Below are positions 49,666 to 58,613 of a stretch of 64,000 bases of DNA, one piece after another; the stretch's first letter is position 1; the number at the start of each line of letters is the position of its first letter. The notes under the pieces were generated by a model. That model saw only the letters and a program-made list of their open reading frames with translations, did not search any database and had not been told where the DNA came from. This stretch comes from Nocardioides piscis. GTDB taxonomy: Bacteria > Actinomycetota > Actinomycetes > Propionibacteriales > Nocardioidaceae. Location of the stretch: the NCBI RefSeq assembly GCF_011300215.1, contig NZ_CP049866.1, positions 3,659,001 through 3,723,000 on the forward strand, in the 5' to 3' direction. The translations under genes were made by a program, and so were the position numbers.

Positions 49666-49958
49666 ACGTCCAGATCGACTACGACTCCCTGGCGGGAGCC
49701 AGCCAGGAGTGGCGTGACCTCGGCGAACTGATGGACGACACCGCTGACCGGCTGTCGTCCGCGACCCCGGGCGTGTTCGCGCCCTCGGTGCGTGGTGCCG
49801 CCGCTGCCTTCCTGTCGGCGTGGCAGGGCTTCGCCCGCGACAGCGCCGGCGTCGCGAACGGGCTCGCGGACGCGCTCGAGCTCAACGTCGATGACCAGCG
49901 GGCGGTCGACGACGTCGTCCGGGACGGCTTCGACTTCCTCCTGGGCCCCGCCGGATGA
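49662..49958 (+). CDS. WXG100/ESAT-6-like small helical protein
   Basis: 98 aa, predicted helix-turn-helix. Trp54-Gln55-Gly56 (AFLSAWQGFA) sits at the centre, as in WXG100 proteins, which form helical hairpins and act as type VII secretion partners. The N-terminal helix has SQEWRDLGELMDDTADRL and the C-terminal one has VANGLADALELNVDDQRAVDD. No EccC/EssC ATPase is in the window, so secretion is not shown. It is coupled on both sides (ATGA overlaps) to the DUF1023 hydrolase and the upstream gene. Confidence 0.7.
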   Translation: MNVQIDYDSLAGASQEWRDLGELMDDTADRLSSATPGVFAPSVRGAAAAFLSAWQGFARDSAGVANGLADALELNVDDQRAVDDVVRDGFDFLLGPAG

Positions 49959-51724
49959 GCACGATCATCGTCCCGGCCTCGGAGCCGGCCGAGCTGCTCG
50001 AGCCGAAGGGCGACCCCGCCGGGATCGACGACTTCGCGACGGTCGTCTTCGCCGTGTGCTCTCGCCATGCGGAGTTCGCCGACCGCGCTCACGCCGCAAC
50101 AGCCGTCCCCCACTACCTCGGACGGACACGCCGCGCCTACGTCAGGGCGGCGGGACGAGCTTCGGCGGAGCAGGAGGCCCTCGCGCAGACTGCGCGTCGG
50201 GTCGCGCGCACGTGTGCGGCCCACGCCGACACCTTGCGTGACCTGGGCCGCACCCACGACGACCTGGTCGAGCGCAAACGCCACCTGGACGGGCGGCGGG
50301 CGGCCCTGGCTGACGAGATCGAGTCGTCGGTGGAGGCGTCCGAGGCACAGCAGATCGGCTGGCGCCTCGCAGCTGGTCACCTGAAGAACGACTACGCAAG
50401 GCTCGTCCTCGACCACGACGCGCTGCAGCGGAGGGTCCGCGACGCCGAGGAGCTCGTGCGCACCTGTCTCGCGGGCGGCGACGCCCTGGCCGAGGCGGTG
50501 TCCGAGACGGGCGGCCGCTCACCGTCGGCGGACGAAGCCATGCAGATGTGGGGCGCACCCGCCTCCGGTGCCTCGCCGCGGGAGGTCGCCACCTGGTGGG
50601 AAGCAATCACCGAGGAGCAGCGCGAGGCCGTCACCGCTGCCTACCCGGACGTGATCGGCAGCGCCGATGGACTGCCGGCCGGCGCCCGCGACGACGCCAA
50701 CCGGATCCTGCTGCAGGACGACATCGTCCGGCTGGGGGCCAAGCAGCAGGACGGCTCGATCGACCCGCGCGAGGCAGAGATCCTCGCCAACGCGACACAT
50801 GCGTACAACGCTCTCGCCCGGGCCGACGACTACGTCGACCCGCTGACCGACGAGCCGGTGGGGGCCAAGCTGTGGCTCTATCGACCCGGCCTGCACGACG
50901 GTGACGGGAAAGTGGCGATCTCGGTGGGCGACCTGGACACCGCCGACGACGTCTCGGTCTTCACCCCCGGCATCGACACCGAGATGGCCGACGCCGAGCG
51001 CTACACCGGGCTGATGGCCAACCTCCACGAATCAGCCCGCTACAACGGGGACGGCTCCAGCGTGGCCACCATGTTCTGGCTCGGCTACGACACCCCAGAC
51101 GGCCCGGCAGACCTCGCGACCCTGGGTGAGGGGCGCGCCCACGACGGTGGCGAGCGCCTCGCAGCCGCGATCGACGGGCTCCGCGCGTCTCGCGCCGACG
51201 ACCCGGCCCACCTGACCGCCATCGGCCACAGCTATGGGTCGACGACCACTGCGTACGCGTTCGGAGAGCACGGAGCCAGGGCCGACGACGTCGTGCTGAT
51301 CGGGAGCCCGGGAGCCGGCCCCGCCGACCACGCCTCCGACCTGGGCGTCGGCGAGGACCACGTCTATGTCGGGCGCAACAGCCGTGACGGCGTGGCGTTC
51401 CTCGGCGACGAGGGGTGGGTCGGGAAGGGACCGGTCGGCCTGGGCGCCGATCCGTCGTCGGAGGGCTTCGGTGCGACCCGGTTCGAGGCGGAGGACACCG
51501 GCCGTGGCGACCACCGCGACTTCGGGGAGTCCCACGGCTCCTACCTCGAGCCCGACAGCGAGTCGCTCTACAACCTCGGCCGGATCGTGGACGGCCACGG
51601 CGAGGACATCAACGGGGCCGACCTGAGCGAGGACCCCTGGTGGCGCACAGGGAGGGACCCCGAGTGGGATCGCGACCCGTCCCAGGACGTGCCGGGCCGG
51701 TCCCGCACCAACGAGCCCGACTGA
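49955..51724 (+). CDS. DUF1023 alpha/beta hydrolase with long helical N-terminus, putative secreted effector
   Basis: 589 aa. Residues about 20-200 are helical, with coiled-coil character (RTRRAYVRAAGRASAEQEAL, DDLVERKRHLDGRRAALADEI), similar to WXG/LXG-type targeting regions. The C-terminal domain (about 290-520) is DUF1023: SVFTPGIDTEM, TMFWLGYDTP, nucleophile GHSYGSTTTAYAF (Ser about 425), DVVLIGSPGAG, and a His in HGSYLEP. The linker SPREVATWWEAITEEQREA is typical of actinobacterial DUF1023 proteins. No signal peptide is visible. It is coupled to the WXG-like gene. Enzymatic substrate unknown; lipase/esterase is the usual guess. Confidence 0.82.
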   Translation: MSTIIVPASEPAELLEPKGDPAGIDDFATVVFAVCSRHAEFADRAHAATAVPHYLGRTRRAYVRAAGRASAEQEALAQTARRVARTCAAHADTLRDLGRTHDDLVERKRHLDGRRAALADEIESSVEASEAQQIGWRLAAGHLKNDYARLVLDHDALQRRVRDAEELVRTCLAGGDALAEAVSETGGRSPSADEAMQMWGAPASGASPREVATWWEAITEEQREAVTAAYPDVIGSADGLPAGARDDANRILLQDDIVRLGAKQQDGSIDPREAEILANATHAYNALARADDYVDPLTDEPVGAKLWLYRPGLHDGDGKVAISVGDLDTADDVSVFTPGIDTEMADAERYTGLMANLHESARYNGDGSSVATMFWLGYDTPDGPADLATLGEGRAHDGGERLAAAIDGLRASRADDPAHLTAIGHSYGSTTTAYAFGEHGARADDVVLIGSPGAGPADHASDLGVGEDHVYVGRNSRDGVAFLGDEGWVGKGPVGLGADPSSEGFGATRFEAEDTGRGDHRDFGESHGSYLEPDSESLYNLGRIVDGHGEDINGADLSEDPWWRTGRDPEWDRDPSQDVPGRSRTNEPD

Positions 51725-51734
51725 AGGTGGGACG

Positions 51735-52265
51735 ATGCAGGTGATGAGATCCTGGGGCCCAGCAGGCCTCGCGATGACGATGGCGATGGCGCTGGCCCTT
51801 TCCTGCGCCGGCTGCGCGGACGGACCCCGACCCGAGGAGGCAGCGATGTCGGTCGAGACCTCCCGGACCAACGTGCGGACCGCGCTGGCGGACGTGGCCG
51901 ACGTGCTGTCGGCAGCCGGCCACCAGATCACCGGGGCGACCGGGAAGTGGCGGGTCTGCAGTGCCGAGCCGGTGGCGTCGTGGCAGTACTCCGCCGGCGG
52001 ACTGGTCACCTCACCGCAGGCGGCCTCGGTGGACGCGGCGGTCGCCGCCATCGTCGAAGTCCTGCAGGACGGTGGCTGGGTCGTGGAGACCCAGGGCACC
52101 GACCCGGAGCCCTACGCCAACCTCGAGAAGGACGGGCTGCGGCTCGCTCTCGGCGAGTCGCGGCGTGACCCCGGCTCGGTGGCGTTGGGGTTGAAGGACG
52201 AGTGCGTCGAGACCACCTCTGAGCAGGACTCGTTGCTCGGCGAGCAGGACCAGCTCCTCGACTGA
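51735..52265 (+). CDS. Small putative lipoprotein, last gene of the WXG/DUF1023 cassette
   Basis: 176 aa; no named family recognised. Signal region MQVMRSWGPAGLAMTMAMALA, then SCAGC, an imperfect lipobox. The mature part has paired helices and a small alpha/beta fold (NVRTALADVADVLSAAGHQI, KWRVCSAEPVASW, LQDGGWVVETQG, LEKDGLRLALGES). It starts 10 bp after the hydrolase gene, with the site aaggtggg. By position it could be an immunity-type or anchoring lipoprotein for the hydrolase; nothing in the sequence proves that. Confidence 0.65.
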   Translation: MQVMRSWGPAGLAMTMAMALALSCAGCADGPRPEEAAMSVETSRTNVRTALADVADVLSAAGHQITGATGKWRVCSAEPVASWQYSAGGLVTSPQAASVDAAVAAIVEVLQDGGWVVETQGTDPEPYANLEKDGLRLALGESRRDPGSVALGLKDECVETTSEQDSLLGEQDQLLD

Positions 52266-52296
52266 GCCGAGACGGTCCGGGTCGACCGCTCGCGGG

Positions 52297-54252
52297 TCAG
52301 ATGACGGCGAGCGGCAGCAGCGTCTGACCTGTCGGACCGATCTGGATCTCGGTGCCCATCTCGGGGCACACGCCGCAGTCGTAGCACGGCGTCCAGCGAC
52401 AGTCCTCGATCTCGATGTCGGCACCGTCGGCTGCGGCGAGCGCGTCCTCCCAGTCACCCCACAGCCAGTCCTTGTCGAGGCCTGAGTCGAGGTGGTCCCA
52501 GGGCAGGACCTCGTCGTAGTCGCGCTGACGGGTCGTGTACCAGTCGACGTCGACGCCGGTGCCGTCGAGCGCGGAGGCTGCCGCACCCATCCAGCGGTCG
52601 TAGGAGAAGTGCTCGCTCCAGCCGTCGAACCGGCCACCGTCGCGCCATACCTGCTCGATGACGCCACCCACCCGACGGTCGCCCCGCGAGAGGAGTCCCT
52701 CGACGATCCCGGGCTTGCCGTCGTGGTAGCGGAAGCCGATCGCCCGACCGAACCGCTTGTCCTCGCGCACGGTGTCGCGCAGCTTCTTGAGCCGCAGGTC
52801 GGTCGTGTCATGGTCGAGCTGGGCCGCCCACTGGAAGGGGGTGTGCGGCTTCGGCACGAAGCCGCCGATGGAGACCGTGCAGCGGATGTCGTTGTGACCG
52901 GTGACCTCGCGCCCCTTGGCGATCACCTTCTTGGCCAGGTCGGCGACCTGCAGCACGTCCTCGTCGGTCTCGGTGGGCAGGCCGACCATGAAGTAGAGCT
53001 TCACCTGGCGCCAGCCGTGTGAGTAGGCCGTCGCGACCGTGCGGATCAGGTCCTCCTCGCTGACCATCTTGTTGATGACCTTGCGCATCCGCTCGCTGCC
53101 GCCCTCGGGCGCGAAGGTGAGCCCGGAGCGCCGACCGTTGCGGGAGAACTCGTTGGCCAGGGTGATGTTGAAGGCGTCGACCCGGGTCGAGGGAAGGGAG
53201 AGCGAGACGTTGGAGCCCTCGTAGCGGTCAGCCAGTCCCTTGGCCACCTCGCCGATCTCGGTGTGGTCGGCGCTGGAGAGCGAGAGCAGGCCGACCTCCT
53301 CGAAGCCGGACTTGCGGATGCCGTTCTCGACCATGTCGCCGATCGTCTTGATCGAGCGCTCCCGCACGGGGCGCGTGATCATTCCCGCCTGGCAGAACCG
53401 GCAGCCGCGCGTGCAGCCGCGGAAGATCTCGACGGAGAAGCGCTCGTGCACGGTCTCGGCCAGCGGCACGAGCGGCTTGGCCGGATAGGGCCAGGCGTCG
53501 AGGTCCATCAGGGTGTGCTTGGAGACCCGGAACGGAATGCCCGGACGGTTGGGCACGACGGCCTCGATGGTGCCGTCGGCGGCGTAGGCCACGTCATAGA
53601 ACTTCGGGACGTAGACACCCCCGCTGACCGCCAGCCGGCGCAACAGCTCGTCGCGACCGGAGGGCTCGCCCTCGGCCTTCCACTCGCGCACCACCTCGGA
53701 GATCGCGAGCACGACCTCCTCACCGTCGCCGAGCACGGCGGCGTCGATGAAGTCGGCGATCGGCTCGGGGTTGAAGGCGGCGTGGCCTCCGGCGAGCACG
53801 ATCGGGTCGTCATCGGTGCGGTCGGCGGCGTGGAGGGGGATGCCGGCCAGGTCGAGCGCATTGAGCATGTTGGTGTAGCCGAGCTCGGTGGAGAACGAGA
53901 GCCCGAAGACGTCGAAGTCACGGATCGGACGGTGCTGGTCGACGGTGAACTGGGGAATGTCGTGCTCGCGCATGACAGCCTCCATGTCCGGCCACACCGC
54001 ATAGGTGCGCTCGGCGAGGATCCAGTCGCGTTCGTTGAGGACCTCGTAGAGGATCTGCACACCCTGGTTGGGCAGACCCACCTCGTAGGCGTCGGGATAC
54101 ATCAGGGCCCACCGGACCGTCTGGCCCGCGTCCGTGCCGGCCCCGCAGTCCCAGTCCTTGAGCGTCGAGTTGAGCTCGCCGCCGACGTACTGGATCGGCT
54201 TCTGGACCGACGCGAGGTGCGTCTCCAACCGATGGAACACCGAAGCGGACAC
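52297..54252 (-). CDS. TIGR03960 family radical SAM protein (B12-binding-domain type)
   Basis: 651 aa. The N-terminal part resembles a Rossmann/B12-binding module (MYPDAYEVGLPNQGVQILYEVLN, FGLSFSTELGYTNMLNALDLAG). The radical-SAM cluster motif is FRGCTRGCRFCQAG (CxxxCxxC, about 266-275). The C-terminus has the family signature DCRWTPCYDCGVCPEMGTE. The reaction is unknown. Its usual partner DUF2344 gene is 18 kb away (33569-34282). The GTG start is at 54252. Confidence 0.95.
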   Translation of the reverse strand: MSASVFHRLETHLASVQKPIQYVGGELNSTLKDWDCGAGTDAGQTVRWALMYPDAYEVGLPNQGVQILYEVLNERDWILAERTYAVWPDMEAVMREHDIPQFTVDQHRPIRDFDVFGLSFSTELGYTNMLNALDLAGIPLHAADRTDDDPIVLAGGHAAFNPEPIADFIDAAVLGDGEEVVLAISEVVREWKAEGEPSGRDELLRRLAVSGGVYVPKFYDVAYAADGTIEAVVPNRPGIPFRVSKHTLMDLDAWPYPAKPLVPLAETVHERFSVEIFRGCTRGCRFCQAGMITRPVRERSIKTIGDMVENGIRKSGFEEVGLLSLSSADHTEIGEVAKGLADRYEGSNVSLSLPSTRVDAFNITLANEFSRNGRRSGLTFAPEGGSERMRKVINKMVSEEDLIRTVATAYSHGWRQVKLYFMVGLPTETDEDVLQVADLAKKVIAKGREVTGHNDIRCTVSIGGFVPKPHTPFQWAAQLDHDTTDLRLKKLRDTVREDKRFGRAIGFRYHDGKPGIVEGLLSRGDRRVGGVIEQVWRDGGRFDGWSEHFSYDRWMGAAASALDGTGVDVDWYTTRQRDYDEVLPWDHLDSGLDKDWLWGDWEDALAAADGADIEIEDCRWTPCYDCGVCPEMGTEIQIGPTGQTLLPLAVI

Positions 54253-54361
54253 GGAACGGACACCTCAAGGGATCGGGGAAGAGCGAAGACCCTCAAGACT
54301 ACGACGCGTGTCGAGGTGGACGAAAATGCCGTGACGGGCAGCAGGCAGGCACACTGGCCCG

Positions 54362-55339
54362 GTGATCAAGCGCGAGTTCATCGTCCGCGCGAGCCTGCTG
54401 GTCCTCGTGCTCGGCATCATCGCGACGCTGGTGGTCCTCGACCGCTCCCGGGGCGACGACCGGCCCGCGGCGTCGGCCACGACCACGCCGACCCCCACTC
54501 CCACCGGGACCGTCGAGGCCCTGCCCACTACGAGCCCGGTCCCCCGCGGCGGCAAGAACTCGACCGACGCGATCCCGACGCCGCCACCGGGCATCGAGGC
54601 GATCGCGTGCCAGAAGCTCCAGACCTCGATGGAGATCCGGGTCCTCTCCTTCAACACCAAGAGGTCCTTCGCCGGGCTGAGCGCCGTCAACAGCGCGATC
54701 TCGTCCCTGGACCCCGACATCGTGCTGCTCCAGGAGGTCGACCGGCTCCACGGCCGCACCGGCCGGGTCGACCAGGCCGCCTACTTCGCCGAGCAGCTCG
54801 GCATGAGCCACGCCTTCGGCGCCAACGTGCGTTCGGCCGGCGGTGGTGAGTACGGCGTCGCCATCCTGTCCAGGTTCGAGATCCTCAACAGCGAGAACTA
54901 CCCGCTGCCCAACGGTCCCGGCGGGGAGCCCCGCGGCCTGCTGCGCGTCGGGGTGGAGATCGGCGGCCAGGAGGTCCGCGTCTACAACACCCACCTGCAG
55001 AACAAGCTGGTGGGGCTGCGAGAGGCCCAGGCCCGCCACGTCGCAGGCATCCTGGCCAACGAGGAGAACCCGATGATCCTGGGCGGTGACATGAACGCGA
55101 CCATCGGCACGCCGACCCTGGCCCCGCTGACGAGCCTGCTGGTGGATGCCTGGACGGCCGGCTCGGGGCCCGAGGGCACCGGCCCCAACGGGTCGCGCAT
55201 CGACTTCCTGCTGACCAGCCCCACGATCGAGCCGCAGCGGGCCCAGGTGTTGCGCTCGGGAGTCTCCGACCACGCGCGGCTGGTCGCAGACTTCGTGGTC
55301 CCTGCCTCGACCGACTGTCCGACCAGGCGCCGCGGCTGA
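54362..55339 (+). CDS. Membrane-anchored endonuclease/exonuclease/phosphatase (EEP) family protein
   Basis: 325 aa. An N-terminal signal anchor (RASLLVLVLGIIATLVVL) is followed by a Thr/Pro-rich tether, so the catalytic domain faces outside. EEP motifs: IRVLSFNTKRS, IVLLQEVDRL (metal-binding Glu), YNTHLQNK, LGGDMNA and SDHARLVADF (catalytic Asp-His). It could hydrolyse phosphodiesters such as lipids, nucleotides or DNA; the substrate is unknown. GTG 54362 is chosen. Divergent from the radical SAM gene. Confidence 0.9.
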   Translation: MIKREFIVRASLLVLVLGIIATLVVLDRSRGDDRPAASATTTPTPTPTGTVEALPTTSPVPRGGKNSTDAIPTPPPGIEAIACQKLQTSMEIRVLSFNTKRSFAGLSAVNSAISSLDPDIVLLQEVDRLHGRTGRVDQAAYFAEQLGMSHAFGANVRSAGGGEYGVAILSRFEILNSENYPLPNGPGGEPRGLLRVGVEIGGQEVRVYNTHLQNKLVGLREAQARHVAGILANEENPMILGGDMNATIGTPTLAPLTSLLVDAWTAGSGPEGTGPNGSRIDFLLTSPTIEPQRAQVLRSGVSDHARLVADFVVPASTDCPTRRRG

Positions 55340-55421
55340 GAGCCGGGTCGCGCGATAAAAAATTCAATCAAGTACGGGGCCAGCGAAGTCGTCATAGGCT
55401 CGCCTCCCAGGGGAGGGACTG

Positions 55422-57380
55422 ATGCCGACAAAGACACGCAGGGCGCCTCGCCATGTCCTGTTCCTGTTGACGTGGTGGGTCGCTGGTTGCATCGTCGCGC
55501 TCGCAGAGACCCCGTCCCCGGGCCTGCCCACCGAGCTGTGGCCGCCCGTGGGCGTCGGGTTCGTCCTCCTGACCCTGGTCTGGGACGGCAGGTCCCGTCC
55601 AGACCAGTCGGCGATCGGCGTGAGCGCCCTGATGGCGGCGACCTTCTTCGGTTTCGCACTGGTGTTCTCCCACCCGGTGGTGGAGGCGGCATTCATGGCC
55701 GTCACCAACACCCTGGCGGCCGTCCTGATGACCCTCGCCTATGCGGTGACCAAGGACCAGGCGGGTTGGGCGCCGCGGCGTGGGCTCGCGCTCCTCGGCA
55801 TGGTCCTGGGTGCGGTCGTGGCCTCCGGCCTGCTCGCCCTCGTGGGTGGTTTCCCCGACCTCGCGGCTGGCAGGTTCGAGCCGCTCACGCTGTGGTGGGC
55901 CATCCGCAGCACGATCTTCGCCTTCATCGGCGGCGCCACCTTCCTGATCTTCTTCCACGGTGACCGTGAGCGGTGGCGCCGCACCACGCCACCGTCGCGC
56001 CTCGCCCTCGCAGTGCTCGTCGTGGTGTCCCCCATCTGCGTCTTCCTGGTCTTCGTCGATCCCGAGCTGCCCCTGACGTGGTTCCTGCTCCTCCCCGCTG
56101 TGGCCGCGGGAGTCTCGCTCACTCCCTTCGGCGCAGCCGTGCACGCCCTGGCCCAGGCCCTCACGGCCGGTGCCATGGCCTTCTTGCCGTTCGACCAGTT
56201 CGCCTACGTCGGCGTCCTGCCACCGTCGCTGCTGGTCGACCTGCTCCTCGCCGTCAGCACCTTCGTCACCATCCAGATCGCGCTGCTCCGCGACGAGCGT
56301 GAACGCGCCAACAGCGCCGAGCAGGAGCTCCGGCAGCAGGCCGACGCCCGCGCCACCCTCCTGGGACAGGTCTTCGACTCCATGTCGGACGGCATGATGC
56401 TGTTCAGCTGGGAAGGGGACCTGCTCCGCTACAACCCGGCGGTTCGCCACATCTTCGGCCGACCGATCCCCGAGACGCTGACCCCCGGTCTGTGGTCGGA
56501 CTACCTCGGGCTCTGTCACGAGGACGGGACACCGGTCCAGGACAACGAGCTCCCCGGAGGCCCGGGGCTGCGCCGACACCAGATCGACGCCGTCATCGGT
56601 CGCGGCGGCGACCGGCGCTTCGTGGAGATGGGCTCATGGCCGATCTCGGACTCCGAGATCCTGGTCCTGGTGGCAGACGTGACCGATCAGCGTCGACGCA
56701 CCGCCGAGCTCGCCCAGTTCGCGGGGGTGGTGGCGCATGACCTTCGCACCCCCCTGATGAGCCTGCGGGGCCTCCTCGAGCTTGCGGCCTACGAGGTGGC
56801 CCACGGCAAGACCGATGAGCTCGCTCCCCTCATCGAGCGGGCCGAGGGGGCGAGCGCGCGGATGGAGCGCGTGGTCGAGGGCTGGATCAACTACACGCTG
56901 GTCCGAGAGGGCCGACTGACCCCGGAGAACGTCTCCCTGACCGATGTCGCCGAGGACGTGTGCGGCACCTATCGCGAGAGCCCCCACGTCGGCACCCGCA
57001 TCGCGGTGCGCGCCCCCCACCTCGTGCGTGCTGATCGCGGCCTGACGCGACAGCTGATCGCCAACCTGGTCGCGAACGCCGTGAAGTTCTCGCCGCCCGG
57101 CACGCCCGCCCACATCGAGATCACCTCCACGGACGACACCGAGGCCGGCTGGGTGCGGGTCGAGGTCGCCGACCGAGGGGTGGGCATCCCGACGGGCCAG
57201 GAGCACCGCATCTTCGAGGAGTTCCACCGCGCACCCGGGCGCTCCACCCGCATCGAGGGCACCGGCCTGGGCCTGTCGCTGTGCCACAGCATCGTCACCC
57301 GGCACGGAGGCACGATCTCGGCCAGGAACAACGAGCACGGCGGAGCGACGATCACCTTCACCCTGCCTGCGGCCGACTGA
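55422..57380 (+). CDS. Orphan sensor histidine kinase with MASE1-like membrane domain and PAS
   Basis: 652 aa. Eight or so N-terminal helices (1-290) resemble MASE1, a membrane sensory domain. A coiled coil and a PAS domain follow (about 310-425: LGQVFDSMSDGMMLFSWEGDLLRYNPAV). Kinase core: HisKA with phosphoacceptor His in VVAHDLRTPLMSL (about 445), and HATPase with LIANLVANAVKFSP, VADRGVGIP and GTGLGLSLCHSI. ATG 55422 has a good site (ggaggg). No response regulator is adjacent. Stimulus unknown. Confidence 0.92.
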   Translation: MPTKTRRAPRHVLFLLTWWVAGCIVALAETPSPGLPTELWPPVGVGFVLLTLVWDGRSRPDQSAIGVSALMAATFFGFALVFSHPVVEAAFMAVTNTLAAVLMTLAYAVTKDQAGWAPRRGLALLGMVLGAVVASGLLALVGGFPDLAAGRFEPLTLWWAIRSTIFAFIGGATFLIFFHGDRERWRRTTPPSRLALAVLVVVSPICVFLVFVDPELPLTWFLLLPAVAAGVSLTPFGAAVHALAQALTAGAMAFLPFDQFAYVGVLPPSLLVDLLLAVSTFVTIQIALLRDERERANSAEQELRQQADARATLLGQVFDSMSDGMMLFSWEGDLLRYNPAVRHIFGRPIPETLTPGLWSDYLGLCHEDGTPVQDNELPGGPGLRRHQIDAVIGRGGDRRFVEMGSWPISDSEILVLVADVTDQRRRTAELAQFAGVVAHDLRTPLMSLRGLLELAAYEVAHGKTDELAPLIERAEGASARMERVVEGWINYTLVREGRLTPENVSLTDVAEDVCGTYRESPHVGTRIAVRAPHLVRADRGLTRQLIANLVANAVKFSPPGTPAHIEITSTDDTEAGWVRVEVADRGVGIPTGQEHRIFEEFHRAPGRSTRIEGTGLGLSLCHSIVTRHGGTISARNNEHGGATITFTLPAAD

Positions 57381-57413
57381 GGCGCCCGGCCGGCCACCCC
57401 CTGGCTGTGATGC

Positions 57414-58613
57414 CTAGCGGCGCGTGAGCACGCGTGGCGCCGCCAGCAGCCTGGTCGGCAGCGCCGCAGACGATCGCAGGTGGATGTTCTGGAGCAGCCC
57501 GAGGGCGAGCATCCCGGCGAACATCGACGACCCGCCGTACGACACGAACGGCAGCGGCACCCCGGTCACCGGCATGATGCCCAGGCACATGCCGATGTTC
57601 TGGAAGGCCTGGAAGCCGAACCAGCAGGCGATCCCGCCCGCCGCCACCCGGCCGAAGATGTCGTCGGTGTCGGCGGAGATGGCCAGGGCCCGCCAGATGA
57701 CGATCCCGAGCAGGGCGATCACGAGCCCTGCGCCCAGCAGTCCGAGCTCCTCACCGGCGACGGTGAAGATGAAGTCGGTGTGTTGCTCGGGCACGAACCC
57801 CGACCGCGTCTGGGAACCGTCGAAGAGGCCCTGGCCGAAGAGCCCGCCGTTGCCGACCGCGATCCGCGCCTGCTCGGTGTTGTAGCCGGCGCCGCGTGGG
57901 TCGAGACCGGGATTGGTGAAGGCGAGGAAGCGGTCGACCTGATAGTCCTTCAGGACACCCGCGCTCACGGCGGCGGCCGCTCCCGCGATGCCGGTGACCG
58001 TGAGGCCCGCCAGCCAGCGCCGGTCGGCACCTGAGACCGCCAGCACCCCGAAGACGGTCGCCGACAGCACCAGCATCGTCCCGAGGTCGGGCTGGAGCAT
58101 GATCAGGGCCGCGGGCACGCCGGCGAGGGCGAGCATGCCCAACACCTCCGGTGTTCGTACGCCGCGGCGCCAGCGACCTTCCGTGCGCTCGGCCACCAGC
58201 AGGGCCATGCCCACGACGACCGACAGCTTGGCGAACTCCGACGGCTGGATCGACATGCCTGCGACCTGGAGCCACGAACGAGATCCGTTGATGGTCGATC
58301 CTGCGACCAGCACCAGCCCCAGGCCCACGATCGAGCCGAGGTAGAAGACCGGAGCGACGATCCGCACCCACCGATGGTCGGTGGCCATCACCGTGACCAT
58401 CAGCACCAGTCCGATCGCCACGTTGACCAGCTGCTTGGTGAGGTAGGCGGTGGCCTCCCCGCCGGTGAGGTCGTCGCGGGTCGAGGTCGCCGACCACACG
58501 AGCAGGGTGCCGAGGACGATCAGCCCGGCGGCCGCGCCCATCAACAACCAGTCGAGCCCGGGAGCCTTCAACGTCGCCCGCCCCGGGACCGCCGGGGCCC
58601 TCGACACGCTCAT
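57414..58613 (-). CDS. rodA: Peptidoglycan glycosyltransferase RodA (SEDS family)
   Basis: A 399-aa SEDS polymerase of the elongation machinery with about ten helices. Motifs: NGSRSWLQVAGMSIQPSEFAKL, LQPDLGTMLVL, the loop with the catalytic-type Asp in TNPGLDPRGAGYN, EQHTDFIFTVAGEELGLLG, and GVPLPFVSYGGSS. It polymerises lipid II with the PBP2 encoded just upstream. ATG 58613 overlaps the mrdA stop (ATGA). Confidence 0.95.
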   Translation of the reverse strand: MSVSRAPAVPGRATLKAPGLDWLLMGAAAGLIVLGTLLVWSATSTRDDLTGGEATAYLTKQLVNVAIGLVLMVTVMATDHRWVRIVAPVFYLGSIVGLGLVLVAGSTINGSRSWLQVAGMSIQPSEFAKLSVVVGMALLVAERTEGRWRRGVRTPEVLGMLALAGVPAALIMLQPDLGTMLVLSATVFGVLAVSGADRRWLAGLTVTGIAGAAAAVSAGVLKDYQVDRFLAFTNPGLDPRGAGYNTEQARIAVGNGGLFGQGLFDGSQTRSGFVPEQHTDFIFTVAGEELGLLGAGLVIALLGIVIWRALAISADTDDIFGRVAAGGIACWFGFQAFQNIGMCLGIMPVTGVPLPFVSYGGSSMFAGMLALGLLQNIHLRSSAALPTRLLAAPRVLTRR

